A stretch of 64,000 nucleotides of DNA from Bacillota bacterium (GTDB taxonomy: Bacteria > Bacillota > Clostridia > Lachnospirales > Lachnospiraceae). Position numbers and translations under genes: made by a program. Numbering within the stretch: position 1 is the first letter of the stretch; each line of letters begins with the position of its first letter. A model generated the notes under the pieces. It saw only the letters and a list, made by a program, of their open reading frames with translations. It had not been told where the DNA came from and ran no database searches. The stretch is from assembly GCA_023390555.1 (NCBI GenBank), contig JAEWCQ010000014.1, positions 180,635-244,634 on the forward strand. The letters are read 5' to 3'. Positions 25,734-34,938 of the stretch are shown piece by piece.

Positions 25734-26846
25734 ATGTCAAGTTTATCATTAAAAAATATCTGCAAAGTATATCCGAACGGCTTTGAGGCTGTAAAGGATT
25801 TCAACCTTGAAGTAGATGACAAAGAGTTCATCATCTTCGTTGGACCATCTGGATGTGGTAAATCCACAACGCTTCGTATGATCGCAGGTCTGGAAGAGAT
25901 TTCATCCGGTGAATTATCCATCGATGGCAAAATCGTAAATGACGTAGAGCCAAAAGACAGAGATATCGCAATGGTATTCCAGAACTACGCATTGTATCCG
26001 CATATGACTGTATTTGACAATATGGCATTTGGTCTGAAATTAAGAAAAGTTCCAAAGAAAGAGATTGATGAAAAAGTTCGTGAAGCAGCTAAGATCCTTG
26101 ATCTTGAGCAGTTGCTTGACCGTAAGCCAAAGGCTTTGTCCGGTGGACAGAGACAGCGTGTTGCCATGGGTCGTGCAATCGTTCGTAATCCTAAGGTATT
26201 CCTTATGGATGAGCCGTTATCCAATCTGGATGCAAAACTGAGAGTTCAGATGCGTTCCGAAATCGCTGCTTTACATCAGAGATTAGGTGCTACCATGATT
26301 TATGTAACACATGATCAGACAGAGGCTATGACACTGGGAACCAGAATCGTTGTATTAAAAGACGGTCTTATCCAGCAGGTTGATTCCCCAATCAAATTAT
26401 ACAACCAGCCAGATAATCTTTTCGTAGCAGGATTTATCGGATCTCCGCAGATGAACTTTGTGGATACACAGGTTGTTATTGAAGGCGATAAGGTTTCTTT
26501 GAAATTCGATAAATTTACTGTTGTATTGCCACCTGCAAAAGCAAAGAAATTAGTCGATGGCGGTTATAACGGAAAGACAGTTGTTATGGGTATCAGACCA
26601 GATGATATTTCTGATTCTCAGATTCAGATTGAGACTTTCAAAGACAGCAACATTGAAGCTGATGTAACAGGTTATGAGTTACTTGGATCCGAAGTATTAT
26701 TATATTACACAGTTGCAGGCACCAAGATGACTGCCAAGGTTGATTCCAGAACACCGGCTCGATTGGGCGATCATATCGTACTTGCAATTGATCCGGAGAA
26801 GGTACACGTATTTGATAAAGAAACTGAATTGACAATTACGAACTAG
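25734..26846 (+). CDS. Carbohydrate ABC transporter ATPase, MsmX/UgpC type
   Basis: The 370-residue protein has Walker A GPSGCGKSTT, Q-loop VFQNYALYPHMTVFDNMAFG, signature LSGGQRQRVAMGRA, Walker B VFLMDEPLSNLDAKLR, and a C-terminal TOBE/MalK regulatory domain (about 240-365). It would energise one or several sugar importers; no permease or binding protein is nearby, so it is probably a shared multitask ATPase as MsmX is in Bacillus. Codon choice is markedly more biased than neighbours (like rplS), pointing to high expression. ACAGGAGGT precedes the ATG. Confidence 0.94.
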   Translation: MSSLSLKNICKVYPNGFEAVKDFNLEVDDKEFIIFVGPSGCGKSTTLRMIAGLEEISSGELSIDGKIVNDVEPKDRDIAMVFQNYALYPHMTVFDNMAFGLKLRKVPKKEIDEKVREAAKILDLEQLLDRKPKALSGGQRQRVAMGRAIVRNPKVFLMDEPLSNLDAKLRVQMRSEIAALHQRLGATMIYVTHDQTEAMTLGTRIVVLKDGLIQQVDSPIKLYNQPDNLFVAGFIGSPQMNFVDTQVVIEGDKVSLKFDKFTVVLPPAKAKKLVDGGYNGKTVVMGIRPDDISDSQIQIETFKDSNIEADVTGYELLGSEVLLYYTVAGTKMTAKVDSRTPARLGDHIVLAIDPEKVHVFDKETELTITN

Positions 26847-26878
26847 TCCGCTAAAATAATTTCATAAAGTGCTAACAG

Positions 26879-26909
26879 CCCGGGTGTAACGTTAACACCC
26901 GGGTTTTCT
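26879..26909 (+). terminator. Rho-independent terminator of the MsmX-type ATPase gene
   Basis: CCCGGGTGT and ACACCCGGG form a GC-rich 9-base stem with a seven-base loop, followed by TTTTCTTT. Confidence 0.93.
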
Positions 26910-27043
26910 TTATGCAGGTGATGCGGAGAGCAAAAATGTGTTCATACATTTTTATTCGACGAACATGTGATGACCAGGGCTTTCACGCAATGTTTAAAGA
27001 GCCTCTGGCTATCGGAAAAAGATTTTTAGTGAAGGAGTAAAAG

Positions 27044-28132
27044 ATGCTTTCAAACCATAAAATACAGACCACATTGGAGGAAATAAGTGAAATTGCAAAG
27101 ACAGGACTGATTCTGTATGATGAAAAGGGTAAGGTGATTGCAGCTACGTTTGAACCGGATGCAGATCAGACGGCGTTGATTGTTGATTTTTCCAATTCCA
27201 TGGCTGAAAGCCAGATGCTCGGGGGATATCACTTTTTTAAAGTCATCATAGAAAACGAAGTGGAGTACATCCTGCTTGTAAGAAACAGTTCCGATGAAGC
27301 TTATATGGTAGGGCGGCTTTCCGTTTGTCAGATTCGTAATCTTGTCCTGTCCAATCGTGAATTGTCAGACAAAAATAATCTGATGCAGAACATTCTTCTT
27401 GGAAATATGCTTGTTGTTGACATGTATAATAAGGCGAAAAAACTGCATATCGAACAGGCGAAGCGTCTGGTCTACGTAATCGAAGTAGAAGGCAGAAAGG
27501 ATACGGTAATTCTGGAAACCGTGAAGAATCTTTTCTCTGACCGGAACCGGGAATTTGTTACCGAACTGGATGAGCAGAATATTATTCTGATCAAGGATGC
27601 GGAACATATGAAAGGGGAAGAAGACGCACAGTTTCTGGCAAAGACAATTGTGGATAATCTCCATGCGGAAGCCATGGTCAAGGTACGTGTCGGTTATGGA
27701 AATCTGGCGGAAAAACTGCCGGATATTGCAAAGTCCTATCAGGAAGCGAAAATGGCACTGGAAGTGGGGAGTATTTTCTATGTGGAGGATGAGACGATAT
27801 CCTACAGCAAGCTTGGAATCGGAAGACTGATCTATCAGCTGCCAATGAGTCTCTGTGAAATGTTTATCAAAGAAATCTTCGGGGAAAGAAAATTGAATCT
27901 GGATGATGAAACAATGGTAACAATCCAGCGATTTTTTGAAAACAATCTGAATATATCGGAGACAGCCAGACAACTTTATATCCACCGCAATACACTGGTC
28001 TATCGTCTGGAACGTTTGCAGAAGATTCTCGGTCTGGATATCCGTACATTTGAAGATGCCATGACATTTAAAATTGCGATGATGGTAATTGCACATATGA
28101 ACTATCAGAACCGGGATATGCACGAGGTGTAA
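27044..28132 (+). CDS. CdaR/PucR-family transcriptional regulator
   Basis: The 362-residue protein has an N-terminal sugar-diacid-recognition-like domain (about 1-130), a GGDEF-like PucR middle domain (RVGYGNLAEKLPDIAKSYQEAKMAL) and a C-terminal helix-turn-helix with NLNISETARQLYIHRNTLVYRLERL. Family members sense small acids or sugars and activate catabolic operons. The adjacency to the MsmX-type ATPase suggests carbohydrate control, but a terminator separates them. GTGAAGGAG lies upstream of the ATG. Confidence 0.92.
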   Translation: MLSNHKIQTTLEEISEIAKTGLILYDEKGKVIAATFEPDADQTALIVDFSNSMAESQMLGGYHFFKVIIENEVEYILLVRNSSDEAYMVGRLSVCQIRNLVLSNRELSDKNNLMQNILLGNMLVVDMYNKAKKLHIEQAKRLVYVIEVEGRKDTVILETVKNLFSDRNREFVTELDEQNIILIKDAEHMKGEEDAQFLAKTIVDNLHAEAMVKVRVGYGNLAEKLPDIAKSYQEAKMALEVGSIFYVEDETISYSKLGIGRLIYQLPMSLCEMFIKEIFGERKLNLDDETMVTIQRFFENNLNISETARQLYIHRNTLVYRLERLQKILGLDIRTFEDAMTFKIAMMVIAHMNYQNRDMHEV

Positions 28133-28203
28133 CAGAGGGAGGAAAAGATTCGGGGGTTTGGGAAGTACCCTGAATTTTATAGATCAAAGGAGGAGATAAG
28201 AGT

Positions 28204-29727
28204 ATGAAAGAACAGCCGGCAAGAAAAGAAAGAGTATATTCGGATAAGGACATCCGCAATGCGAAAATCAATCGCTATCTGATATGGGGGAGCCTGATCA
28301 TTAATGTCATCTATGTGATAGAGATGTTTGTTTCACCCGGAATTCTGACAGAAAAATCAGCAGCCCTGACCTATGTGGTTGCGGCATGTTCTGTTCTGGT
28401 ATTTGCAGTCGGGATTGTGCAGTGTTATGTAAGAGAAGTGGATCCGCTCTTATATCGCAAAGTATTGGTGTTTTCGCAGCTGGGTCTCTACATACTTGTG
28501 AATCTGGGGTGTCCGGATGTGATGGTAGCGGTAGTTTTTTTCGGAATCATGTTCACGGTGATGCTCTATAATGACCGGATGCTGAGCAATGTATCCTGTA
28601 TGGTAGCAGTTGTGATGATTTTCATTAAAATGCTGCTGTATTACAGCATGTACCAGCCCCTTGGAAAAGACGGGCTGCAGGATATTTTCAATCAATTCTT
28701 CCTGATCTGTATTCTGGCATTTGCAGTGTTTACCATGTCAAGGCTGAATAAGACCTTCAATCATGATATCAATGGAGCTCTGCGGGATGAAAAGGCGGAG
28801 CAGCAGAGGATATTGGATGAGGTGTTGCAGATAGCCGAAGCGGTGCAGCAGGGCTCTCTGCAAGCGAGTCAGCTGGTTGCAACATTAAAGGAATCTTCCG
28901 AAAACGTATCTTCTTCCATTGAAGAAATCAGTTTTGGCAACCAGAATACCTGTGAAAATGTAGAGCACCAGACGCAGATGACGCAGGATATCCAGCAGAA
29001 TATCAACCATACAGCTCAGAAAGCGGCGGAAATGGTAGGTGCTTTCCATGAAGTTACAACAGAACTGCAAAATGGGGTGACGCTTATGGATCTGCTCAAT
29101 AAGCAGTCTGTACTGATTTCGGAAAAGAGTGGGATGGTGGAGTCCTCCATGGGCAATCTCAGCAGACATACGATTGAAATGAAAAACTTTGCAGAAGAAA
29201 TTTTTCAGATATCCAGTCAGACAAATCTGCTTGCGTTGAATGCTTCCATTGAAGCCGCAAGAGCAGGGGAGGCAGGAAAGGGATTTGCCGTTGTAGCAGA
29301 TGAAATTCGTTCACTTGCAGAACAGACAAGACTTACGACGGAAAAGATTACGGGACTTCTGGAACAGCTGAATCAGGGCTCGGAAGAAGTGTCACAGGCA
29401 ATTGGCTATTCCGTAGATGCGGTAAATACGCAGTCTCAGGCAATTGAGCAGGCGAGTGCAACCTTTGCAAATGTCGAGGGCAGGATCGGAGAACTGAATC
29501 TGTCCGTGACAGAGATCAGTGACAGTGCCAACGGTCTGCTTCAGGCCAATAATGCAATCATAGACAGCATAGCCCAACTGTCTGCTATCACACAGCAGGT
29601 AACAGCAAGCTCCGATGCGGTCAATGAAATTGCCGGGAACAATAAGGTAAGTGCAGAAAACGCGAATGATCTGTTGAAGAATGTGATCGAAACATCCCAT
29701 AAACTGGATATTTTTCTGAAAAAATAA
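28204..29727 (+). CDS. Methyl-accepting chemotaxis protein with polytopic membrane input domain
   Basis: The 507-residue receptor has a membrane region of about six helices in the first 190 residues (for example YLIWGSLIINVIYVIEMFV, LTYVVAACSVLVFAVGIV, VMVAVVFFGIMFTVMLY) instead of the usual two helices and periplasmic loop, and no clear HAMP. The rest is a long signalling helix with the tip QTNLLALNASIEAARAGEAGKG. Such receptors may sense membrane-associated cues or energy state. AAAGGAGGAG is upstream of the ATG. Confidence 0.92.
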   Translation: MKEQPARKERVYSDKDIRNAKINRYLIWGSLIINVIYVIEMFVSPGILTEKSAALTYVVAACSVLVFAVGIVQCYVREVDPLLYRKVLVFSQLGLYILVNLGCPDVMVAVVFFGIMFTVMLYNDRMLSNVSCMVAVVMIFIKMLLYYSMYQPLGKDGLQDIFNQFFLICILAFAVFTMSRLNKTFNHDINGALRDEKAEQQRILDEVLQIAEAVQQGSLQASQLVATLKESSENVSSSIEEISFGNQNTCENVEHQTQMTQDIQQNINHTAQKAAEMVGAFHEVTTELQNGVTLMDLLNKQSVLISEKSGMVESSMGNLSRHTIEMKNFAEEIFQISSQTNLLALNASIEAARAGEAGKGFAVVADEIRSLAEQTRLTTEKITGLLEQLNQGSEEVSQAIGYSVDAVNTQSQAIEQASATFANVEGRIGELNLSVTEISDSANGLLQANNAIIDSIAQLSAITQQVTASSDAVNEIAGNNKVSAENANDLLKNVIETSHKLDIFLKK

Positions 29728-29828
29728 TTTTTTACGTCTATGCGGCAGAGAATCGCAAGAAAGATGAAAATCTTATCCGAGGTATGACATATACTACATT
29801 AAGTACATATTCATCGTAAGGATATCTT

Positions 29829-31559
29829 GTGATAAACGAAAAAATTGAAAATCAGCTTAATCTGGCATTGAGCGTAACAGAGGAAGAGCGTCTGAAGACG
29901 CTGGATCTGGCGGTTGGCTATCGGCCGGAGACAAAGGAATGGGAACTGGTCGTGAAATACAGCGGAACGCTGGATCGGATAAGAGCCGAGCTTCCAATCT
30001 CCGTTGTTGAGATTTCAAATCAGTATGCAGTTCTTGTTGTACCGGAATATCTGGTTGAAAAACTGGCAGATTACAAAGAGATTATTTTTATAGAAAAGCC
30101 CAAACTTTTGTTTTTTGAAGATTATCAGGGCAGGTCAGCATCCTGCATCAATTCCGTTCAGACAGAGACGTTCAACTTGTTTGGTGAGGGGGTCATTGTT
30201 GCGATCATTGACTCCGGAATTGATTATTCTCATGCAGATTTCCGAAATGAAGACGGAACGACCAGAATCGTTGCGCTGTGGGATCAGACAATACCGGGAA
30301 ATCCGCCGCCTGGATTTGATATGGGAACGTTATATACCAGTGAGCAGATCAATCAGGCATTGCAGACTCCCATGCCGCAGAGAATGGATATTGTACCGAG
30401 TACCGATTCTTCGGGACATGGTACGCATGTGGCAGGTATAGCGGCCGGAAACGGCAGAGCCAGCGACGGATTATATCGCGGTATCGCATCGAAAAGTGAA
30501 CTTATGATTGTAAAGCTCGGGCAGTCTGTTGGAAATTCCTTTCCAAAGACAACACAGCTGATGGAGGGAATTGATTTTGTAATCAACGAAGCTTCTGCAC
30601 TGGGAAAGCCGGTTGCAATTAATATCAGCAATGGGAATAATTATGGCTCACATACGGGCGCAGCCCTTCTGGAAACCTACATCAATGAAGTGGCAGACCG
30701 TTGGAAAACGAACATTATCATTGGAACGGGAAATGAAGGTGCAACCGGTACGCATGCGGAGGGTGTACTTACTGCCAGAGCAAATGCAGTCATTGAGCTA
30801 TCCGTAAGCAATTACGAGTTTACCTTAAATGTCCAGATATGGAAGAATTATTTTGATCATTTTGACATCCTGATTGAAGCACCAAATGGCACTCGTGTGG
30901 GACCGATTCCTGAGATTCTGGGAAAACAGCAGTTTTCCATTGCACAGACGGAGATTTTACTTTATTTTGGAGAGCCGAATCCCTATAATCCACAACAGGA
31001 AATATACATTGAAATGATTCCTGCGAGAGACTATGTGAATACGGGAGTATGGCGTTTTGAGCTTGTACCGCGGAGAATCATTACTGGAAATTACGATATG
31101 TGGCTTCCGGCGGGGGGACTGATCAATCCGGATACGCGATTTCTGGCACCTTCGGAATTTACAACACTGACGATCCCTTCCACCGCCTATCGCGCGATAT
31201 CCGTCGGTGCTTATGATTCCTATACGAACAGTTATGCACCCTTTTCCGGAAGGGGATTTACCAGGAATGAAATGCTCAAACCGGATTTGGCAGCGCCGGG
31301 CGTCAATATCAATTCCTGTGCACCAGGTGGCGGATATGCAATGCGTTCCGGAACTTCCATGGCAGCACCGTTTGTTACGGGAAGTGCGGCGCTTCTGATG
31401 GACTGGGGCATTGTGAAGGGAAATGATCCTTATCTGTACAGCGAGAAATTAAAGGCTTATCTGATCAATGGCTGCAGACAGCTGAGAGTCGAACCGGTAT
31501 ATCCAAACCAGACGCTTGGTTGGGGTGTACTGTGTCTGCGGGACAGTATACCGGTGTAA
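29829..31559 (+). CDS. S8 family subtilisin-like serine protease, Csp-like
   Basis: The 576-residue protein has all three catalytic motifs: Asp in AIIDSGIDYSHADF, His in SSGHGTHVAGIAAGNG and Ser in SGTSMAAPFVTGSAALL. The oxyanion Asn region is GTGNEG. An insertion of about 130 residues before the Ser block (NVQIWKNYFDHFDILIEAP...) corresponds to the jellyroll domain of clostridial CspB/CspC proteases. There is no signal peptide. The GTG start is preceded by AAGGA. Csp proteins process the germination hydrolase SleC in Clostridium; whether this copy does so or has another role is unknown. Both neighbours are signalling genes. Confidence 0.88.
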   Translation: MINEKIENQLNLALSVTEEERLKTLDLAVGYRPETKEWELVVKYSGTLDRIRAELPISVVEISNQYAVLVVPEYLVEKLADYKEIIFIEKPKLLFFEDYQGRSASCINSVQTETFNLFGEGVIVAIIDSGIDYSHADFRNEDGTTRIVALWDQTIPGNPPPGFDMGTLYTSEQINQALQTPMPQRMDIVPSTDSSGHGTHVAGIAAGNGRASDGLYRGIASKSELMIVKLGQSVGNSFPKTTQLMEGIDFVINEASALGKPVAINISNGNNYGSHTGAALLETYINEVADRWKTNIIIGTGNEGATGTHAEGVLTARANAVIELSVSNYEFTLNVQIWKNYFDHFDILIEAPNGTRVGPIPEILGKQQFSIAQTEILLYFGEPNPYNPQQEIYIEMIPARDYVNTGVWRFELVPRRIITGNYDMWLPAGGLINPDTRFLAPSEFTTLTIPSTAYRAISVGAYDSYTNSYAPFSGRGFTRNEMLKPDLAAPGVNINSCAPGGGYAMRSGTSMAAPFVTGSAALLMDWGIVKGNDPYLYSEKLKAYLINGCRQLRVEPVYPNQTLGWGVLCLRDSIPV

Positions 31560-31596
31560 TTTACTTTCCGGGAAAGAAAATAGAATTTTAGCCAAG

Positions 31597-31625
31597 ACCG
31601 CCTGCGATAAGCAGGCGGTTTTTAT
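31597..31625 (+). terminator. Rho-independent terminator after the Csp-like protease
   Basis: ACCGCCTGC and GCAGGCGGT form a perfect GC-rich stem with a GATAA loop, followed by TTTTTAT. Confidence 0.95.
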
Positions 31626-31753
31626 CCGGTATAAAAAACAGCATATCCAAATGTGGCTTAAGAAGTAATCAATTGGCAGGTGCTTTTCCCGTTCAAAAAA
31701 TTCAGGTATTTAGGAATCTTATATAATCCGGCAAATGGCATATGGGGGTGTAT

Positions 31754-31784
31754 CATCTAAATTCCGGATACAGGAATTTAGATG
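31754..31784 (-). terminator. Inverted repeat overlapping the LysR stop codon
   Basis: CATCTAAATTCC and GGAATTTAGATG are perfect 12-base arms around a seven-base loop. The hairpin contains the stop codon of the minus-strand LysR gene. No clear U-tract follows on the minus strand, so it may protect the 3' end rather than terminate strongly. Confidence 0.6.
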
Positions 31785-32656
31785 TGCGAGGATTTCATTA
31801 AGAATTTTGCAAAAGCGATCGGTGCCGCACCCATAAAACTATTCTGGACGGTTGCCATATAGATGATACGGTTATAGGAAGTACAACGAATCGGCAGCTG
31901 AATGACGCGAAAAAGCTGAAGCATATCGGTATTGCATACAATGGATATTCCGATCCCGTTCTCTACCATACCTGCCATCGAAAAATCTGTTCCAACTTCA
32001 CAGACGATATTGGGCTTACAGCCAGCCTCCTGAAACAGATGATCCAGTAATGGTCTTGTTCCTGCACTCTGATCGTAGTAAACCATCGGATATTTTGCCA
32101 ATTCCTCAATGGTAACGGTACTTTTTAAAGCAAGAGGATGGTGCTCAGGTACAATGGCAGTCATTCCCTGTTCCCAGAGAGGCTGAAAACAAATATTGGG
32201 ATTTTCATTTTTTTGCGAACAGACCACAATATCAAATTTTTCCTGTTCTAAATCGTGCATTAGCTGATAGGAGGTACCCTCCAGGCAATGAAAGCGTACA
32301 TTTGGATGAATTTTCAGAAAGTCAGCCATAACAGGAGCAACCATAGTTGCCGATACAGAGGCGATAAAGCCCAGCTGTATGAGCCCGTTTTCTAAATTGA
32401 CCATACTGGACAAGTCCTTTTTTCCGGTTTCCAATATTTGAAGGGATTGATCCACATATTCCAGATAGCGTTTTCCATATTTGGTCAGGTGTACATTTCG
32501 GCCCTGTTTTTCAAAGAGAAAAGCCCCCAGCTCCCGTTCCATATTGCTGATCGCATTGCTAAGAGATGGCTGAGAGATTCCAAGCAAATCCGCAGCCTTC
32601 GTATAGTGCTGCAAATGAGCGAGAACAGAAAAATATTTGAGATGATTGTAATTCAT
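31778..32656 (-). CDS. LysR-family transcriptional regulator
   Basis: The 292-residue protein has an N-terminal winged helix (about 1-60, LQHYTKAADLLGISQPSLSNAI) and a two-lobe LysR substrate-binding domain (about 88-292, LIQLGFIASVSATMVAPVMADFL). The start at 32656 is preceded by GGAGGGGG on the minus strand; the upstream in-frame ATG at 32668 overlaps that ribosome site. It is divergent from the OxlT-like carrier and SDR genes, the classical arrangement for control of a neighbouring catabolic or transport operon. It resembles the CynR/GltC group. Confidence 0.93.
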   Translation of the reverse strand: MNYNHLKYFSVLAHLQHYTKAADLLGISQPSLSNAISNMERELGAFLFEKQGRNVHLTKYGKRYLEYVDQSLQILETGKKDLSSMVNLENGLIQLGFIASVSATMVAPVMADFLKIHPNVRFHCLEGTSYQLMHDLEQEKFDIVVCSQKNENPNICFQPLWEQGMTAIVPEHHPLALKSTVTIEELAKYPMVYYDQSAGTRPLLDHLFQEAGCKPNIVCEVGTDFSMAGMVENGIGISIVCNTDMLQLFRVIQLPIRCTSYNRIIYMATVQNSFMGAAPIAFAKFLMKSSHI

Positions 32657-32752
32657 GGCCCCCTCCATACAAATAAAAGATTTTATATAATCTATAGTTC
32701 TATACTATCAATACTCTATCATAAAGTTATTTTTTTAACAATTCCTATTTGG

Positions 32753-32758
32753 TATACT
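32753..32758 (+). promoter_or_regulatory. Likely extended -10 for the carrier gene in the divergent region
   Basis: TATACT preceded by TG with one base between lies 93 bases upstream of the MFS ATG; no good -35 is visible, in keeping with an activator-dependent promoter. The divergent 32657-32850 stretch is very AT-rich and contains several TATA/CTAT words that could include a LysR box. Confidence 0.4.
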
Positions 32759-32850
32759 GTAGAAGATTTGAATCAATAGTTTATTTTTTAACAATTTCAG
32801 GTTGTACTATTTTTTCAAAAATTACAATTATTTCATTAGGAGAGGATTTT

Positions 32851-34107
32851 ATGGGACAGGGGAACAAAAGAATAGTTTCACGTTGGGTTATTTTTCTTGG
32901 TGCATGGCTTTCCATTTTTCTTTTGGCAGTGAATGCCACTTTTTCCGTACTTGTCAGCAATGTTGCAGAACAAAAGGGGCTGACATTAGACTCTTTGACG
33001 CTTTCTTACGCATTATACCTGTTGGTATTGTCTACCGTTGGAATTTTTGCAGGGAAATATGCAGATAAGCATGGATGCCGTGTCATTGTATTGGTGGGGG
33101 CGCCAATCTGCGGTATGGGGTGGATTCTTACGGGAATGTCCCAGACGGTGCTGGCGTTTTATCTTTCATTCGGAATTGTGACAGCTCTGGGAGCGGGAAT
33201 CTTGTATAATGCACTGCTTACCTCCACGCTAAAATGGTTTCCGGATATGCGTGGAAAGGCTTCTGGTCTGCTTTTATCTTCGGCGTCCTTAGGCCCTTTT
33301 GTCATGGCACCAATTTTAAATGCAGGGTATCATGAAATCGGTGTCAATAAAACGCTTCTTTTCTTCGGATTTACAGTGATTATCATTCCGCTCGCCTTTG
33401 CCGCCACACAGGCAAAACCTCCGGAAGGATATAAACCAAAGGGATGGAATCCGCCGGATTCTACAGTGAAAACCGAGGGTACGGTAAAAGGTCAGGAAGT
33501 GGAGGATAATACCCCGGGACAGATGGTAAGAACCTTTCGCTTTTATGAAATGCTGTTTATTTTTATGGCCGTTGCCTGTGCGGGAAATATGATGATTGGA
33601 GTTCTTTATACAATTTCTACGGTGCAGATAGAGCTTACAGCAACAGCAGCGGCGCTTACGGTTAGCATTTCAACAATCATGAATTTTATAGGGCGTTTAA
33701 GCTTTGGAACAATCTATGATAAAATAGGCGGCACAAAATCTCTTTTGGTCTCCTTTACACTTACCGTAATTGCGCTGTTGGTAGTCAGCTTTTCGGGACC
33801 GGATACGGCAGCTGTTTTTTATTTCGCAGTAGCCGTGCTGGGTTTTGCATTCGGCGGCCCGATGGTGGTGTTCCCACCGCTTACGGCAAGGGCCTTCGGA
33901 GCAAAAAACCTTGGAATTAATTATGGTATTATTTTTTTTGGATATTCGTTGGCCGCGTTTGTCGGACCGAAGGTTGCTACTTACTTTTATTCTCATACAG
34001 GGAAATTTACGATGGGATATTATGCAGCAGTTGTCTTGGCAATTTTGGGTGCCGGAGCAGTCCTGCATTTAAACAGCACTTTGCTGCATAGAAGCGGCAA
34101 ACAATAA
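32851..34107 (+). CDS. MFS transporter, OxlT (oxalate:formate antiporter-like) family
   Basis: The 418-residue carrier has twelve predicted membrane helices, split by a hydrophilic loop around 195-220 (YKPKGWNPPDSTVKTEG). OxlT-type features include NATFSVLVSNVAEQKGL, the loop GKYADKHGCRVIVLVG and GRLSFGTIYDKIGGTKSL. Family members exchange organic anions, but the substrate is uncertain. The start at 32851 follows TAGGAGAGG; an ORF extending upstream to 32749 lacks homology. It is probably cotranscribed with the SDR. Confidence 0.88.
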   Translation: MGQGNKRIVSRWVIFLGAWLSIFLLAVNATFSVLVSNVAEQKGLTLDSLTLSYALYLLVLSTVGIFAGKYADKHGCRVIVLVGAPICGMGWILTGMSQTVLAFYLSFGIVTALGAGILYNALLTSTLKWFPDMRGKASGLLLSSASLGPFVMAPILNAGYHEIGVNKTLLFFGFTVIIIPLAFAATQAKPPEGYKPKGWNPPDSTVKTEGTVKGQEVEDNTPGQMVRTFRFYEMLFIFMAVACAGNMMIGVLYTISTVQIELTATAAALTVSISTIMNFIGRLSFGTIYDKIGGTKSLLVSFTLTVIALLVVSFSGPDTAAVFYFAVAVLGFAFGGPMVVFPPLTARAFGAKNLGINYGIIFFGYSLAAFVGPKVATYFYSHTGKFTMGYYAAVVLAILGAGAVLHLNSTLLHRSGKQ

Positions 34108-34179
34108 AACAGGAACGGGATTTTAAAAATTGGCTGAAGCGGATCAGCAGCCGTATTACGAGAAAGGGATGGAAAGAAT

Positions 34180-34938
34180 ATGAAATTATTAGAAAATAAA
34201 GTAGCCATTGTCTTGGGTGCTACCTCCGGAGTCGGAGAGGCAACCGCAAAGCTTTTTGCTAAATATGGGGCCCGGGTAATTGTTACAGGGCGAAATAAAG
34301 AACGCGGAGATGCGGTCGTAACAGCGATACTTACAGATGGAAACGAAGCGGCCTTCGTAAAATGCGATGTGACGATAGAAGAAGAAATCAAAAATCTCAT
34401 GGAGGAAACAGTAAAAATTTTTGGCAGGCTTGATATTCTGATTGGTAACGCCGGTATTCCTGAGAAAAAATCACCTCTCCATGAAATGAATATGGAGGAT
34501 TTCACCAGAGTGATTGATACGGACCTGTTTGGTATTGTATTAAGCAATAAATATGCAGTACAGAAGATGCTTCTGAATGAAGGTCCTCATAGAGGTGCCA
34601 TCGTAAATATCGGTTCCATTCTTGGGGTGGTTGGCGCACCGAATTCCACAGCATATCCGGCTGCTAAGGCAGGAATTACAAACTTTACAACCTCTTGTGC
34701 AGTAACTTATGCAGCTTCGGGCATACGGTTTAATACCATTTCTCCGGGCTATGTAAATACACCTCTTCTTGCAAATCTGCCGCCAGAACTTGTAAAATCA
34801 AAATCTATGGCGCATCCGATCGGAAGATTTGCCGAACCGGAAGAAATTGCAGAAGCTGCAGCATTTCTGGCAAGTGAGAAAGCTTCCTATGTTGTAGGAG
34901 CAAACTTAAGGGTGGACGGCGGATACACGGCTGTATAA
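34180..34938 (+). CDS. SDR family NAD(P)-dependent oxidoreductase
   Basis: This is a classical 252-residue short-chain dehydrogenase with GATSGVGEATA (cofactor), GNAGIPEKKS, the catalytic Ser in NIGSILGVVG, YPAAKAG (Tyr and Lys) and the C-terminal VDGGYT signature. It resembles hydroxysteroid, glucose and 3-oxoacyl-ACP reductase relatives equally. Next to a carrier and under a LysR gene, it is more likely a catabolic alcohol or hydroxy-acid (possibly bile-acid or sugar-acid) dehydrogenase than FabG. Confidence 0.9.
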   Translation: MKLLENKVAIVLGATSGVGEATAKLFAKYGARVIVTGRNKERGDAVVTAILTDGNEAAFVKCDVTIEEEIKNLMEETVKIFGRLDILIGNAGIPEKKSPLHEMNMEDFTRVIDTDLFGIVLSNKYAVQKMLLNEGPHRGAIVNIGSILGVVGAPNSTAYPAAKAGITNFTTSCAVTYAASGIRFNTISPGYVNTPLLANLPPELVKSKSMAHPIGRFAEPEEIAEAAAFLASEKASYVVGANLRVDGGYTAV

